Positions 32,809 to 41,761 of a stretch of 64,000 nt of DNA are shown in pieces; positions within the stretch are counted from its first letter, which is position 1; each line of letters opens with the position of its first letter. Below the pieces are notes generated by a model. It was not told where the DNA came from. It ran no database searches and saw only the letters and a program-made list of their open reading frames with translations. Source of the stretch: Thermonema lapsum (GTDB lineage: Bacteria > Bacteroidota > Bacteroidia > Cytophagales > Thermonemataceae); contig NZ_JAASRN010000002.1 of NCBI RefSeq assembly GCF_011761635.1, positions 894,065 to 958,064 on the forward strand. Direction: 5' to 3'. The translations under genes and the position numbers were made by a program.

Positions 32809-34866
32809 TTAACTTACTACGGCACCAGCTTGCACAGCGTTTTCGGGTGATACAAAAACCAGTTTACCATTTTGGTCTTCTGCCATCAGCACCATGCCTT
32901 GCGATTCTAAGCCCATCATCTTACGAGGTGCCAAGTTTACCAGCACACACACTTGTTTGCCCACGACTTCTTCGGGTGAAAAATGCTCAGCAATGCCACT
33001 TAAAATGGTGCGTACCTCACCGTTGCCCATGTCCACGCTCAATTTGAGCAGTTTTTTACTTTTGGGCAGCTTTTCTGCCTTTTGTATGGTGCCTATGCGG
33101 ATGTCGAGCTTGGCAAAGTCTTCGTATTGTATGGTCTCTTTGTAGGTATTGCCTTGGCTTGCTTGTGTTGCTTGGCTCATTTTCTTCAGTTTTTCTATTT
33201 GCTTTTCAATGGCACTGTCTTCTATTTTTTCAAACAGGTGTCCTATTTCTTTTATTGGGGTGCCTTCTGTCAAAAGTTGTGGATTGCCAGCGCGCTGCCA
33301 TTCAGCTGGGCTGCCGATTGCCAATGCTTGCAGCAGTTTTTGGGCAGTGAAAGGCAAAAAGGGTTGCGCCAATACAGCCCAGTTGCCTATCATTTGCAGG
33401 CAGTAGTGCAATACCGTGCCTGTACGCTCAGGGTCAGTTTTGAAGAGCTTCCAAGGCTCTTGGTCGGTGAGGTATTTGTTGGCTATGCGGGCAAAATTCA
33501 TCAACTCTTGCAAACCTTCCCGAAAATGAAACTGCTCGATGGCTTGGGCTATTTTTTCGGGATACTGCTCTATAGCCTCCAGCAACACAAGGTCATCATC
33601 GCTGGGTTTGTTTGCCTTTGGTAGTTTGCCTTCAAAGAATTTTTGTGTGAGCACAAACACCCGATTTACCAAGTTGCCGATATTGCCAACCAGTTCACTA
33701 TTATTTTTTTCTTGAAAATCTTTCCAAGTGAAATTGTTGTCTTTGCTTTCAGGGGCATTGGCGGTGAGCACATAACGCAGTACATCCTGCTTGTCGGGGA
33801 AATCTTTCAGATAGTCGTGCAACCACACTGCCCAGTTGCGTGAGGTAGATATTTTTTCATTTTCTAGGTTTAGGAATTCATTGGCGGGCACGTTGTCCGG
33901 CAAGATGTAGTTGCCATGCGCTTTGAGCATCACCGGGAAGATAATGCAATGAAAAACGATGTTGTCTTTGCCTATAAAGTGAATAAGACGTGTATCTTCT
34001 TTTTGCCAATAATCTTTCCATTTATCGGATTCGCCTTTTTGCTGGAAATAGTCTATGGTGGCAGATATGTAGCCTATGGGGGCATCGAACCACACATAAA
34101 GCACCTTGCCTTCGGCACCTTCAACAGGAACTTTTACGCCCCAATCTAAGTCGCGGGTTACGGCTCTTGGCTGCAGTCCTGCCTCTATCCACGATTTGCA
34201 TTGCCCATACACATTGGTTTTCCAGTCGTGGCGATGCTGTTCGAGTATCCATTGGCGCAGCCAATCTTCGTATTCGTTTAGGGGCAAATACCAATGTTTG
34301 GTGGCTTTCTTTATGGGTTGCGCACCGCTCAGCATCGAGCGCGGATTGAGCAGTTCTTCGGGACTGAGGGTAGAACCACAGCGTTCGCATTGGTCGCCAT
34401 AGGCATTGGCATAGCCACATTTAGGGCAGGTTCCTTGTATGTAACGGTCTGCCAGGAATTGCCCTGCTTCTGGGTCATAAAACTGCTCGCTTGTTTTTTC
34501 TATGAGCTTGCCTTCATCATAGAGTTTTTTGAAAAAATTGGCGGCTACTTCGTGGTGCAGTGGCGAAGAGGTACGGCTATAGATGTCGAAGCTGATGCCG
34601 AAATGCTCAAACGATTCTTTGATGAGTTTGTGATATTTGTCCACGACTTCTTGCACGCTGATGCCCTCTTTCTGAGCACGAATAGTAACCGGCACGCCGT
34701 GTTCGTCGGAGCCACAAACAAAGAGGATATCGCGTCCTCGCAGTCGCTGATAGCGTGCATAGATATCGGCAGGTACATACACTCCGGCAAGGTGCCCTAT
34801 ATGCACAGGACCATTGGCGTAGGGCAGCGCCGCAGTGATGGTGTAACGTTGAAATGTTTTCGACAT
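32809..34866 (-). CDS. metG: Methionyl-tRNA synthetase
   Basis: Charges tRNA-Met. The HIGH motif is at 22-25 ([14 protein letters not shown]), the zinc knuckle [17 protein letters not shown] at about 143-159, and the KMSKS loop is a variant, KISTS (in NEKISTSRN), as is usual for this enzyme's large form. The C-terminal 110 residues form an EMAP-II/OB-fold tRNA-binding domain ([22 protein letters not shown]), so it is the long dimeric type (685 aa). First gene of a four-gene operon. A -7 box TATATTTG precedes it, directly after a terminator hairpin for the upstream gene. Confidence 0.97.
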   Translation of the reverse strand: MSKTFQRYTITAALPYANGPVHIGHLAGVYVPADIYARYQRLRGRDILFVCGSDEHGVPVTIRAQKEGISVQEVVDKYHKLIKESFEHFGISFDIYSRTSSPLHHEVAANFFKKLYDEGKLIEKTSEQFYDPEAGQFLADRYIQGTCPKCGYANAYGDQCERCGSTLSPEELLNPRSMLSGAQPIKKATKHWYLPLNEYEDWLRQWILEQHRHDWKTNVYGQCKSWIEAGLQPRAVTRDLDWGVKVPVEGAEGKVLYVWFDAPIGYISATIDYFQQKGESDKWKDYWQKEDTRLIHFIGKDNIVFHCIIFPVMLKAHGNYILPDNVPANEFLNLENEKISTSRNWAVWLHDYLKDFPDKQDVLRYVLTANAPESKDNNFTWKDFQEKNNSELVGNIGNLVNRVFVLTQKFFEGKLPKANKPSDDDLVLLEAIEQYPEKIAQAIEQFHFREGLQELMNFARIANKYLTDQEPWKLFKTDPERTGTVLHYCLQMIGNWAVLAQPFLPFTAQKLLQALAIGSPAEWQRAGNPQLLTEGTPIKEIGHLFEKIEDSAIEKQIEKLKKMSQATQASQGNTYKETIQYEDFAKLDIRIGTIQKAEKLPKSKKLLKLSVDMGNGEVRTILSGIAEHFSPEEVVGKQVCVLVNLAPRKMMGLESQGMVLMAEDQNGKLVFVSPENAVQAGAVVS

Positions 34867-34891
34867 AACTGTTTGAGTTTGCGATGGTATG

Positions 34892-34899
34892 CAAATATA
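34892..34899 (-). promoter_or_regulatory. -7 promoter box for the metG operon
   Basis: TATATTTG on the minus strand, 26 nt before the metG ATG. It overlaps the T-run of the preceding terminator; no good TTG at -33. Confidence 0.55.
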
Positions 34900-34923
34900 A
34901 AAAGGATGCGAGACTTCGCATCC
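34893..34923 (-). terminator. Rho-independent terminator of the DUF3078 gene
   Basis: Minus strand: GGATGCGA, loop AGTC, TCGCATCC, then TTTTTATATTT. A perfect 8 bp stem 25 nt after the stop of the outer-membrane protein gene; its T-run merges with the next promoter. Confidence 0.85.
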
Positions 34924-34947
34924 TTCCAGTAAACTCCTGCTGGCTTT

Positions 34948-35883
34948 TTACCTTGTTATAGGAAGTGTATAAAGCACACCTATATTGATAGCACTTTTGA
35001 ATTGAGTAGCCGGACCTATCGTGCCGTCGTCGCGCTTTAGCTCCACATCTTCGTCATAGATGAGATTGGTAGTAACTGTGGCATTGAACAACTTATTGAC
35101 TTTAAAAATCAGTTGATTTTCCCAAAAAACATCTATTTCTTGGAATTGGTCTTTGTATTCCGAAAAAGCGAGGAAAGAGCTCTTGAGACGCAAATTTTCC
35201 ATGATTTCATAGTCGGCATTGAGTTGCAGGCTGATGCCCGCCGCTTGAGCACGAACTTTTTTACCGGCTTCTACACCATAAGCTCCTTGCTGGGAGAGGG
35301 TATCATCTAAAACGAAAGTGAACTTCGAAGAGAGTGGTGAAAGAGAAGCCGAAAAGCCGTCTGTTTTGTAGCTTATCCCCAAGGCGGTATTCAGGTAGCC
35401 GGGTGCCATAAAGCGGGAAATAAGCACCTCTTGTTCATTGCCCAGTGGGTCTTTTTCATATCTGAAACCTTGGTCGAACTGTGTGCGGAGGTCAAGGTTG
35501 GCATTGAATTTCCAATGACGACTGCCGAAAAGGTATCGGCTATAATTTGACTTCAAAATGATTTGGTCATCGGTTTTTCGGAAGGGACGCTCGCTGCCTC
35601 CTTGGCGGGCTTGTCCATAGGCAAGGTCGAGGCTGTTTTGCCAGCTGCTTCGTTCGGTTTCTCGCTTGATATTGATGCTTGCCAAGCCAGTAATGGAAAT
35701 GGAGCTTTGCCCGCCCCCTGCCCAATTAGAAAGGGTTACCTGTGAGAAGTTCAAGCCGAGAGAGGCTTGTTTGCTCCAAGGCGATGCTCGGCGGGTAGAA
35801 TCACTGTTGTCGTCTGATTGGGCAAAAGAAAGAGAGCTGCTTGCGCAGAAGAAGCACAGCAGCAAAAAAATAGAAGTTCTCAT
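34948..35883 (-). CDS. DUF3078 family outer-membrane beta-barrel-like protein
   Basis: 311 residues with a signal peptide (1-21, cut before AQ). The mature part opens with LGLNFSQVTLSNWAGGGQSS, the DUF3078 signature, and continues as alternating amphipathic strands rich in aromatic and polar residues, with a terminal strand ending TLPITR. Such proteins are predicted outer-membrane barrels of Bacteroidota; no function is known to me. Single gene with its own terminator. Confidence 0.88.
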   Translation of the reverse strand: MRTSIFLLLCFFCASSSLSFAQSDDNSDSTRRASPWSKQASLGLNFSQVTLSNWAGGGQSSISITGLASINIKRETERSSWQNSLDLAYGQARQGGSERPFRKTDDQIILKSNYSRYLFGSRHWKFNANLDLRTQFDQGFRYEKDPLGNEQEVLISRFMAPGYLNTALGISYKTDGFSASLSPLSSKFTFVLDDTLSQQGAYGVEAGKKVRAQAAGISLQLNADYEIMENLRLKSSFLAFSEYKDQFQEIDVFWENQLIFKVNKLFNATVTTNLIYDEDVELKRDDGTIGPATQFKSAINIGVLYTLPITR

Positions 35884-35899
35884 TTAAACGGAAGTACTT

Positions 35900-36322
35900 T
35901 TATGATGCCATAGAGCTAAGCAAGTCACGCACGCTGTTAAGGGAGTTTTCTGTCAATGGTTTGGTGATAAACTTAATTACATATTCGTTATCCACAATCT
36001 TGTCGATGTCTCGTTTGTTGTCGGAACTCGATAAGATGATGATTTTGCATTTTTTTTTGACCTCTTCAGGAAACATCTCGAACTCAAACAAAAACACAAA
36101 GCCATCGACAATGGGCATGTTGATATCAAGAAATATCAAGTCGGGGAGGTTCTCGGGAGTGTTCACGTTGGCTTCAAGGTATTCGAGCGCACCCTTGCCC
36201 GAGTTTTTGATTTCTACTCTATTGGCAAACTTCGTAATTTCTATGATTCGTTTGCTGATAAAATTATCGGTGTCGTTATCATCAACGAGCATCACAAGGT
36301 CAACGGCAGGTGACTTTTCCAT
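35900..36322 (-). CDS. Stand-alone response regulator receiver protein
   Basis: 140-residue CheY-like receiver with no output domain. D14-D15, phospho-acceptor D66 in LIFLDINMPIVDG, S98 in ILSSSD and K121 in FITKP are conserved. It lies 59 nt downstream of the PAS histidine kinase on the same strand, making a likely kinase-regulator pair. An isolated exact DnaA box (35988-35996) sits within its coding sequence. Confidence 0.93.
   Translation of the reverse strand: MEKSPAVDLVMLVDDNDTDNFISKRIIEITKFANRVEIKNSGKGALEYLEANVNTPENLPDLIFLDINMPIVDGFVFLFEFEMFPEEVKKKCKIIILSSSDNKRDIDKIVDNEYVIKFITKPLTENSLNSVRDLLSSMAS
35988..35996 (+). repeat. Isolated DnaA box in the receiver gene
   Basis: Exact TTATCCACA 9.7 kb from the oriC-like array. 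One such copy per 64 kb is close to the chance expectation. Confidence 0.4.
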
Positions 36323-36381
36323 AAGGTTGTTAGCTTGTAGTTTTAAGCAAAAATAAACTTTTTCGGCAAAAATAAAAATGT

Positions 36382-38709
36382 TTAGAGCACAACTACCGTT
36401 TCTTTAAGCAAAGGCAGGGTAATGCTGACCTGAGTACCTTCACCTATTTGAGATTCTATATGCACCTCGCCTTGTAGCTTTTGCACGACTTGTTTGATGA
36501 TATACAATCCCAAGCCGGCACCTCTGTTTTCTTCATTGCTTCGTTGAAACATGCGAAACAGGTCTTTTTTTATTGCTTCTGGGATGCCTTTTCCGTTGTC
36601 TTTGAAAGAGAGCTTCCAACTATCTTGGTTACAAGATATGCTGATGTTCACATGAGTTTCTTCTTTGTGAAGGTCTTGATAACGTATGCTATTTGAAAGT
36701 AAATGATAAATGATAATGCGCAGGCGGTTTTCATCGCTAATCAAATCTTGCTTGCAGGTGTTGTGCAGATGAATATTGACACGGTCGGCATGGGGCAGCT
36801 GCTTCAGCTGCTCGTAGCAGCTATACACGAGCTGTTCTACCTCTACATAGTGAAATTCTAAAGGCAAATGCATGTTGCGCGAAAAGTCAATTAAGCTGTA
36901 AGTGATGCGGTCTAATTTTGCTACACTGCTTTCTATGAGTTGAATGTAGCGGTCTTTTTCTTCGTTGGGTAGTGGCATGCGCAACAGTTGCAGCAAGCCT
37001 AATATGGAACTGAGTGGTGCGCGCAAATCGTGCGACGAGCGGTAAATGAAAGTATCAAGCTCGTAGTTACTTTTTTCAAGCGCATACCGCATATTTTCTT
37101 GTTCGGTTATGTCGCGGGCAATGACAGTAACGCCCGTAATTTGAGATTCTTCTATGATGGGATAAAAAGCTGCTTCGTAGTGCGTATTGCCTTGTCTTTT
37201 GAAATGGATTGAATGGGCACTTTCCTGTTTTTCACCGAGAAAAGCTTTTTGAATATGACTTATCCAGAAGGAGGCTTCTTCTTTGGGAAATACCTGCGTC
37301 AAGGGCTGGTCTGTGATTTGTTCTATTTCGGGATAGAAACGGCGTACCAAATTCAAGAAGGCAGTATTGCAGATTTTAATGTTCAGTTGTTTGTCCACAG
37401 AAAAGATAGGACTGTGAGAGCTCTCAATAAGCGCCTGCAAGTTGGCTTTCTCTTCTTTAAGTTTGTTTTCGTAGTGTATTTTTTCTGTGAGGTTATGCAG
37501 GTAAAAAAGAATCTCATAATGGGCATTTTGGCTGTCATGCTCTGGGCTTAAAACCACATATTGGCAGTGGAACCACTCCCATGTGCCGACTTGGTTTTTC
37601 AAGCGTATCTGTATGGGTGGGTGCTCCTTAGCTTGCCTTATGTCTTGAAAGCATGCCTGCATGAGAGGAAAATCCTGCGGGTGCACCAATTCCATGAGTT
37701 TATTTAGGCTGTCAATGGAATTTTGTCGGAAGCCCAAGATATGAGGTTTATTTATATAGCTGAAACGTATGCTTTGAAAGTCTTGTGTGTGCGCCACAAT
37801 AATGATGTCGGGAGAATAAGCAGCTACGCGTTCAAAACGTTGCTTGCTGATTTTGAGCAGCTGCTCGTACCGCTTGCGATGGGTGATGTCTTGTTGGATA
37901 CCCAGCACGCCAATCACTCCACCTTGTTCATCGAGAATGAGGCTGTAGTTGCCTTCGTAGGTGGCTAAACTGCCGTCTCGAAGTGTTTGGGAAAACACAA
38001 AGCGGCATTGTTTCTTTTCTAAGAGGTGCACCAGAAAGTTTTTATACACTTCTTCGGAGGGGAACAGATGCTGCAAGGGTTGTTTGATAAAACTTTCTTC
38101 CTCTTTCAATTGATACTGCTCTGCTAAAGAGCGGTTGTGTTTGGTGATGATTAAAGTAGTTTGTAAATGGCGCAAGACAGCTAAAGGAGGGGTTTGCAGC
38201 TCACTACGCCAGCGCACCGGTGTGGGGGTGATAGCAAAGAAGATGGCAGAAAGCGCTTGATTGAAAAACAAATTGAGAAGACGTGTATTTTGTTTGAGCT
38301 CTTCTTCGTATTTGGTATATTGGTTGTGAAGAGTTGCCATATTGAGTGCCTGTTGGATGGCATTGTGCAAGTCGATGTCGGCAAAGGGACGTTGAATGAG
38401 ATGCACCATGCGGCTTTTCTGGCATAAATCATATAAAGTAGGGGTGAGTGCCAGACTTACGAATAAAACAGGAATAGGCGGGTCTTGCAATAACTCTTGA
38501 AAATAAGGGTCATTTATGTATGTATTGTCCCATTCGGCAAGGATGAGTTCCGGTTGGTGGCTTTCAAGCACAGCCGCCCCTTGCGTAAAACTCTTGCTTT
38601 TGGCTAATACTACATACCCCAAAGAAAGCAGTCTCTCTTCCAGCTCTATAGCCGAAGCCCAGTCGCTGCTGATGAGTTGAATTAAGGGCTTGTGTCTTTG
38701 AATAATCAT
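36382..38709 (-). CDS. PAS-domain sensor histidine kinase with an N-terminal degenerate receiver
   Basis: Start at ATG 38709 gives 775 residues. Order: receiver-like domain (about 8-121), then three PAS domains (about 145-280, 290-415, 425-545), a HisKA helix pair with phospho-acceptor H560 in SSHDLRAPLSSILGLLQLL, and a HATPase domain with the G box DNGKGIPEAI and GAGLGLYIIKQ. No membrane segments, so a cytoplasmic sensor. The receiver domain appears altered at its active site: the usual phospho-Asp is E59 (LILAEWD) and the conserved Lys is R107 (LIQRPF). A 49-codon extension to 38856 is open but hydrophobic and A/T-rich, and I reject it. Next gene in the same direction is a receiver protein. 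Confidence 0.9.
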   Translation of the reverse strand: MIIQRHKPLIQLISSDWASAIELEERLLSLGYVVLAKSKSFTQGAAVLESHQPELILAEWDNTYINDPYFQELLQDPPIPVLFVSLALTPTLYDLCQKSRMVHLIQRPFADIDLHNAIQQALNMATLHNQYTKYEEELKQNTRLLNLFFNQALSAIFFAITPTPVRWRSELQTPPLAVLRHLQTTLIITKHNRSLAEQYQLKEEESFIKQPLQHLFPSEEVYKNFLVHLLEKKQCRFVFSQTLRDGSLATYEGNYSLILDEQGGVIGVLGIQQDITHRKRYEQLLKISKQRFERVAAYSPDIIIVAHTQDFQSIRFSYINKPHILGFRQNSIDSLNKLMELVHPQDFPLMQACFQDIRQAKEHPPIQIRLKNQVGTWEWFHCQYVVLSPEHDSQNAHYEILFYLHNLTEKIHYENKLKEEKANLQALIESSHSPIFSVDKQLNIKICNTAFLNLVRRFYPEIEQITDQPLTQVFPKEEASFWISHIQKAFLGEKQESAHSIHFKRQGNTHYEAAFYPIIEESQITGVTVIARDITEQENMRYALEKSNYELDTFIYRSSHDLRAPLSSILGLLQLLRMPLPNEEKDRYIQLIESSVAKLDRITYSLIDFSRNMHLPLEFHYVEVEQLVYSCYEQLKQLPHADRVNIHLHNTCKQDLISDENRLRIIIYHLLSNSIRYQDLHKEETHVNISISCNQDSWKLSFKDNGKGIPEAIKKDLFRMFQRSNEENRGAGLGLYIIKQVVQKLQGEVHIESQIGEGTQVSITLPLLKETVVVL

Positions 38710-38773
38710 AGTTAGCCTACGATTTGTCAAATAAAGTAATAAAAAAAGCTTACATATAAAATAATATTTTGCT

Positions 38774-39250
38774 ATGATGGAGATAGAAAGAAAATTTATT
38801 GTTGATAAAGAGAAAGTTAAGGGTATTATTACAAACAAAAAAGGTAAGCCAATCATTCAAGCTTATTTGACAGAAAAGCCGGAAATCAGTGTAAGAGTGA
38901 GAAAAAAAGGAGAAAAAGGCTTTTTAACTATTAAAGGAAAGAGCGAGGGCATCCGGCGAGTTGAGTTTGAATATGAAATACCAGTAGAAGACGTGGAGCA
39001 GATGCTGTGTGTGCTGCCACTGCCCAAAGTAGAGAAAACACGTTATGAGGTAGAATATGCCGGCAAATGTTGGGAAATAGACGTTTTTCACGGTGAGAAC
39101 GAAGGCTTGATTCTGGCAGAGGTAGAGCTGAATTCTGAAACGGAAAATATAGAAACACCCCCTTGGGTAGGCAAGGAGGTGTCAAACGATGTGCGCTATT
39201 TCAATCAATATTTGGCATTTTATCCGTTTCGTACTTGGGCTAATCGGTAG
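38774..39250 (+). CDS. CYTH domain protein (triphosphate tunnel metalloenzyme family)
   Basis: 158 residues. The family-defining EIERKF block is at 3-8, followed by QAYLTEKPEISVRVRKK, LTIKGKS, RRVEFEYEI, EKTRYEVEY and EVELNSE, giving the ring of paired charged residues of the tunnel fold. Bacterial members hydrolyse inorganic triphosphate or nucleotides, or act as adenylate cyclases; the size and layout resemble the small triphosphatase type. It is divergent from the histidine kinase and overlaps the converging gldB gene by 11 nt at its end. A start at the second Met (38777) is equally possible. Confidence 0.9.
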   Translation: MMEIERKFIVDKEKVKGIITNKKGKPIIQAYLTEKPEISVRVRKKGEKGFLTIKGKSEGIRRVEFEYEIPVEDVEQMLCVLPLPKVEKTRYEVEYAGKCWEIDVFHGENEGLILAEVELNSETENIETPPWVGKEVSNDVRYFNQYLAFYPFRTWANR

Positions 39251-40286
39251 TATAGTAGTTGCCTTTGTATTTCGATTCCCTTAGTATTTTTTTTGCATCG
39301 GTTTCTGCCAATATGTCTTTGAGAGTAAGTTCCGGGTGGCGCTCATGATAGCGGCGTACGATAAGGTAGCCACTCCAGCGTCCTACTTCGCCGGGGCAGT
39401 CTTTGCCTATAGGATAACAAAAGGGGGCGGGGTCCACATAGTCTTTTTTCACCAAGTGGCTGGTTTCATACAATACGTTTTTGTCTATGTAGTGCCGCCA
39501 GATGGCTTGCTCGTTGGCTTGTAGGGTAAGCAGCTGTTTTTCTGTATAGCCAAAGAGAGTGCTATCTGGTAGGCAGGGTAGCATGTTTTTGACAAAATAG
39601 AAGGCTTTGCCATAAAAAATCATATCAGCAAGCATGCTTTTGTCTTCCGGGTCTTCGCCAATAAAACGAGGAGCTATCATTTGCAAAACAAAAGGCACTA
39701 TGGAGCCCTTATGATAGCGACGGGCAATATAGAGCGGATAAGGGGGCTGAAAGCGGTAGTTGGGTCCCATGAAAAACTCCATGCCTACGACTACCATATT
39801 GCCCGATACCATCAGGTCGGGAGTACGAGTAACTGTGGCACCGCTGCCATAGCCCGTAAAGAAAGTATAAATAACCGGCGGGGTGAAATTGGGAAAGTGG
39901 TATTTCACTCTCTTAAAAGCATCTTCAAACTCTTTTTTTAACCACTGCATGTTGCCATAAGCTGCCTGTACCTCTTGGTACACGCTGTCCAACGAAGGTG
40001 TATCGATGAGTTTGTAAAGCTCTTCAACCAAAAGGGAGTCACTGGGCCAGCGGGAGCGCAAAAAATACTGCTCTGCAAATTCCGGATATTGATTGAGCCA
40101 CCGTGCCACTTCTTCCTTGCTGTTGCAGGCAAACAGGCTGCTGTCGGTGCGTACTATTTTTACTTGCACGTCTATATTATCTGTATTCACATCGGGCAGG
40201 CATGCTTCATTTTCAGGTGAATCGCAAGCAAAAAGGCAAAGAAACAGCAGCAGAAAAGTAAAATACAGTTCCAAGCGGTATTTCAT
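39240..40286 (-). CDS. gldB: Gliding motility lipoprotein GldB
   Basis: 348 residues with a lipoprotein signal (MKYRLELYF to LFLCLFAC, Cys 21). Matches, from memory of the family, the GldB pattern: an early DSSLFAC region, the central MFFM/GPNYR and YIARRYH segment, the GKAFYFVKNMLP block, YTEKQL and NEQAIWRHYIDKNVLYET near the end. In Bacteroidota GldB is an outer-membrane lipoprotein needed for gliding and for stability of the type IX secretion apparatus. gldD is also in the window (47.5 kb). The gene converges with, and overlaps by 11 nt, the CYTH gene. Confidence 0.85.
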   Translation of the reverse strand: MKYRLELYFTFLLLFLCLFACDSPENEACLPDVNTDNIDVQVKIVRTDSSLFACNSKEEVARWLNQYPEFAEQYFLRSRWPSDSLLVEELYKLIDTPSLDSVYQEVQAAYGNMQWLKKEFEDAFKRVKYHFPNFTPPVIYTFFTGYGSGATVTRTPDLMVSGNMVVVGMEFFMGPNYRFQPPYPLYIARRYHKGSIVPFVLQMIAPRFIGEDPEDKSMLADMIFYGKAFYFVKNMLPCLPDSTLFGYTEKQLLTLQANEQAIWRHYIDKNVLYETSHLVKKDYVDPAPFCYPIGKDCPGEVGRWSGYLIVRRYHERHPELTLKDILAETDAKKILRESKYKGNYYTTD

Positions 40287-40300
40287 GGTAGTATGCAGTT

Positions 40301-40885
40301 TTAATTTTTAAAATAAGCCGGTTCGTTGCCTTCTTTCCATTTGATGTTGCATCCTATGCTGGGCATTTGTTGGCTGGGCAGAGGAGTACCTTCGCACAAA
40401 GCTTGGAGTACCTTGCGCAGGTCTTCGCCAGTGGGTGGTATGTCGTTGCCCGGGCGCGAGGCATCGAACTGCCCACGATATACGCATTTCAAAGAAGCAT
40501 CGAATACATTGATGTCGGGAGTGCAAGCAGCAAAATAGGCTTTGGCTGTTTCTTGGCTTTCGTCAAAGAGGTAAGGGAAAGGGAAACGGTGCTGTTGGGC
40601 AAACAACAACATCTTGTCTGGGGCATCCTCTGGGTAGCGCGTCACGTCGTTGGCATTGATAGCCACAAAACCGATGCCCTGCGGCATGAAATCTTGCGCC
40701 ACTTCCACAAACGCATCTATCATATGCTTTACATAGGGGCAGTGGTTACAGATGAAAGCCACGACGGTGCCTTTTTCGCCTTTCACATCTTCGAGTCTGA
40801 TGATTTTCCCTGATATGACATCTGGTAGGGCAAAGTCAGGTGCCTCGAAGCCCAAAGGAATGTTGTAGGTAGGTGTTCTTGCCAT
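40301..40885 (-). CDS. Thioredoxin-fold protein (AhpC/peroxiredoxin-like)
   Basis: 194 residues with start at ATG 40885; the frame runs further upstream to 41200 but only through the truA gene on the other strand. The N-terminus PLGFEAPDFALPDV is typical of AhpC/TSA proteins, and the redox centre is CNHCPYVKH (C46, C49), the form of the YbbN-like thioredoxin family that some annotate as redoxin. The later region GQFDASRPGNDIPPTGEDLRKVLQAL is typical. A redox role in the cytosol or periplasm is likely; no signal peptide is visible. Divergent from truA. Confidence 0.85.
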   Translation of the reverse strand: MARTPTYNIPLGFEAPDFALPDVISGKIIRLEDVKGEKGTVVAFICNHCPYVKHMIDAFVEVAQDFMPQGIGFVAINANDVTRYPEDAPDKMLLFAQQHRFPFPYLFDESQETAKAYFAACTPDINVFDASLKCVYRGQFDASRPGNDIPPTGEDLRKVLQALCEGTPLPSQQMPSIGCNIKWKEGNEPAYFKN

Positions 40886-40918
40886 GACGATAAAGTATTT
40901 TTGCAGCTTCTTGTAAAA

Positions 40919-40926
40919 CAAAGGTA
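40919..40926 (-). promoter_or_regulatory. -7 promoter box for the thioredoxin-fold gene
   Basis: TACCTTTG on the minus strand, 34 nt before the chosen ATG, supporting start at 40885. Confidence 0.5.
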
Positions 40927-40954
40927 AAATTATATCATGGAAAAGATAAATCCT

Positions 40955-40962
40955 TAGTTTTG
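40955..40962 (+). promoter_or_regulatory. -7 promoter box for truA
   Basis: TAGTTTTG matches the -7 consensus and lies 17 nt before the truA ATG. The -33 element is not clear. Confidence 0.5.
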
Positions 40963-40978
40963 TCCTAAGCAAAGACCT

Positions 40979-41761
40979 ATGAAGCGCAGGTATTTCCTCG
41001 AAATTCAATACAAGGGTACACACTACAGCGGATGGCAACGCCAGCCGAATGCAATAGGCATTCAACAAAAGATAGAAGAAGCCCTCAGCATCTTGTTGCG
41101 CGAGAGTGTAACAATTACTGGCAGCGGGCGCACCGATGCGGGCGTACATGCCCGTCAGCAGTTTGCCCATTTCGATGCCTTCATCCCTTTTGAAAAGCAT
41201 ATTTTTTTGGGTAAAGTGAACGGCTTACTGCCTAACGACATAGTCATTCGCGACCTCATAGAGGTATCCGAGGAGGCGCATGCCCGCTTCGATGCTTCGC
41301 TTCGAACTTATGAATATTGGATTTATACCAAGCCCATGCCTTTTTTGCACGAATTGGCTACCTATTATTCCTATGCTGCCGACGTGGAGCAAATGAACCA
41401 ATTGGCGCAAGGCTTGTTATCTCATAGAGATTTTCGCTGTTTTGCAACAGGCAAAACAGACTTGAAACACTACGAGTGTCATATAAGCAAAGCAGTCTGG
41501 GAATGGAAAACCTTGCCTCTGACCGGTACGCGGGCGCTTTGTTTTACCATTAGTGCTAATCGCTTTTTGCGTGGCATGGTGCGTACCATTGTGGGCTCTT
41601 TGTGGGAGATAGGCGCCGGCAAGCATCCGGCAGACAGCTGGTACGAAGCTCTACAAAGCGGCGACCGTCGTTTACTGGGCAAATCGGCTTTGCCTAATGG
41701 ACTCTATCTGACCGAAGTGCGTTATCCTTATTTGCCTGAAAAACAAGTATATCATGAATGA
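40979..41761 (+). CDS. truA: tRNA pseudouridine synthase A
   Basis: Makes pseudouridine at tRNA positions 38-40. The catalytic Asp is D53 in GSGRTDAGVHA (49-58); other motifs are KGTHYSGWQRQ and MVRTIVGSLWEIG near the C-terminus. Length (260 aa) is normal. Its stop overlaps the start of the ABC exporter by 8 nt, so the two are cotranscribed. Confidence 0.96.
   Translation: MKRRYFLEIQYKGTHYSGWQRQPNAIGIQQKIEEALSILLRESVTITGSGRTDAGVHARQQFAHFDAFIPFEKHIFLGKVNGLLPNDIVIRDLIEVSEEAHARFDASLRTYEYWIYTKPMPFLHELATYYSYAADVEQMNQLAQGLLSHRDFRCFATGKTDLKHYECHISKAVWEWKTLPLTGTRALCFTISANRFLRGMVRTIVGSLWEIGAGKHPADSWYEALQSGDRRLLGKSALPNGLYLTEVRYPYLPEKQVYHE

Noticed and set aside
34892..34923. metG leader hairpin as a riboswitch or T-box
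   Set aside because: The hairpin is a perfect terminator stem followed by a T-run directly after the DUF3078 stop, before the metG promoter; no T-box or SAM-riboswitch motif is visible.
35988..35996. Isolated DnaA box as part of the origin
   Set aside because: Single copy 9.7 kb from the array, close to the chance expectation of about one half per window.
38710..38856. A hydrophobic 49-residue extension of the PAS kinase
   Set aside because: A/T-rich sequence with a divergent gene start within it; no conserved sequence before the receiver-like domain.
40886..41200. Longer N-terminal extension of the thioredoxin-fold gene
   Set aside because: The extra codons run antisense to truA, and a -7 box lies between 40919 and 40926. 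The conserved N-terminus begins at 40885.
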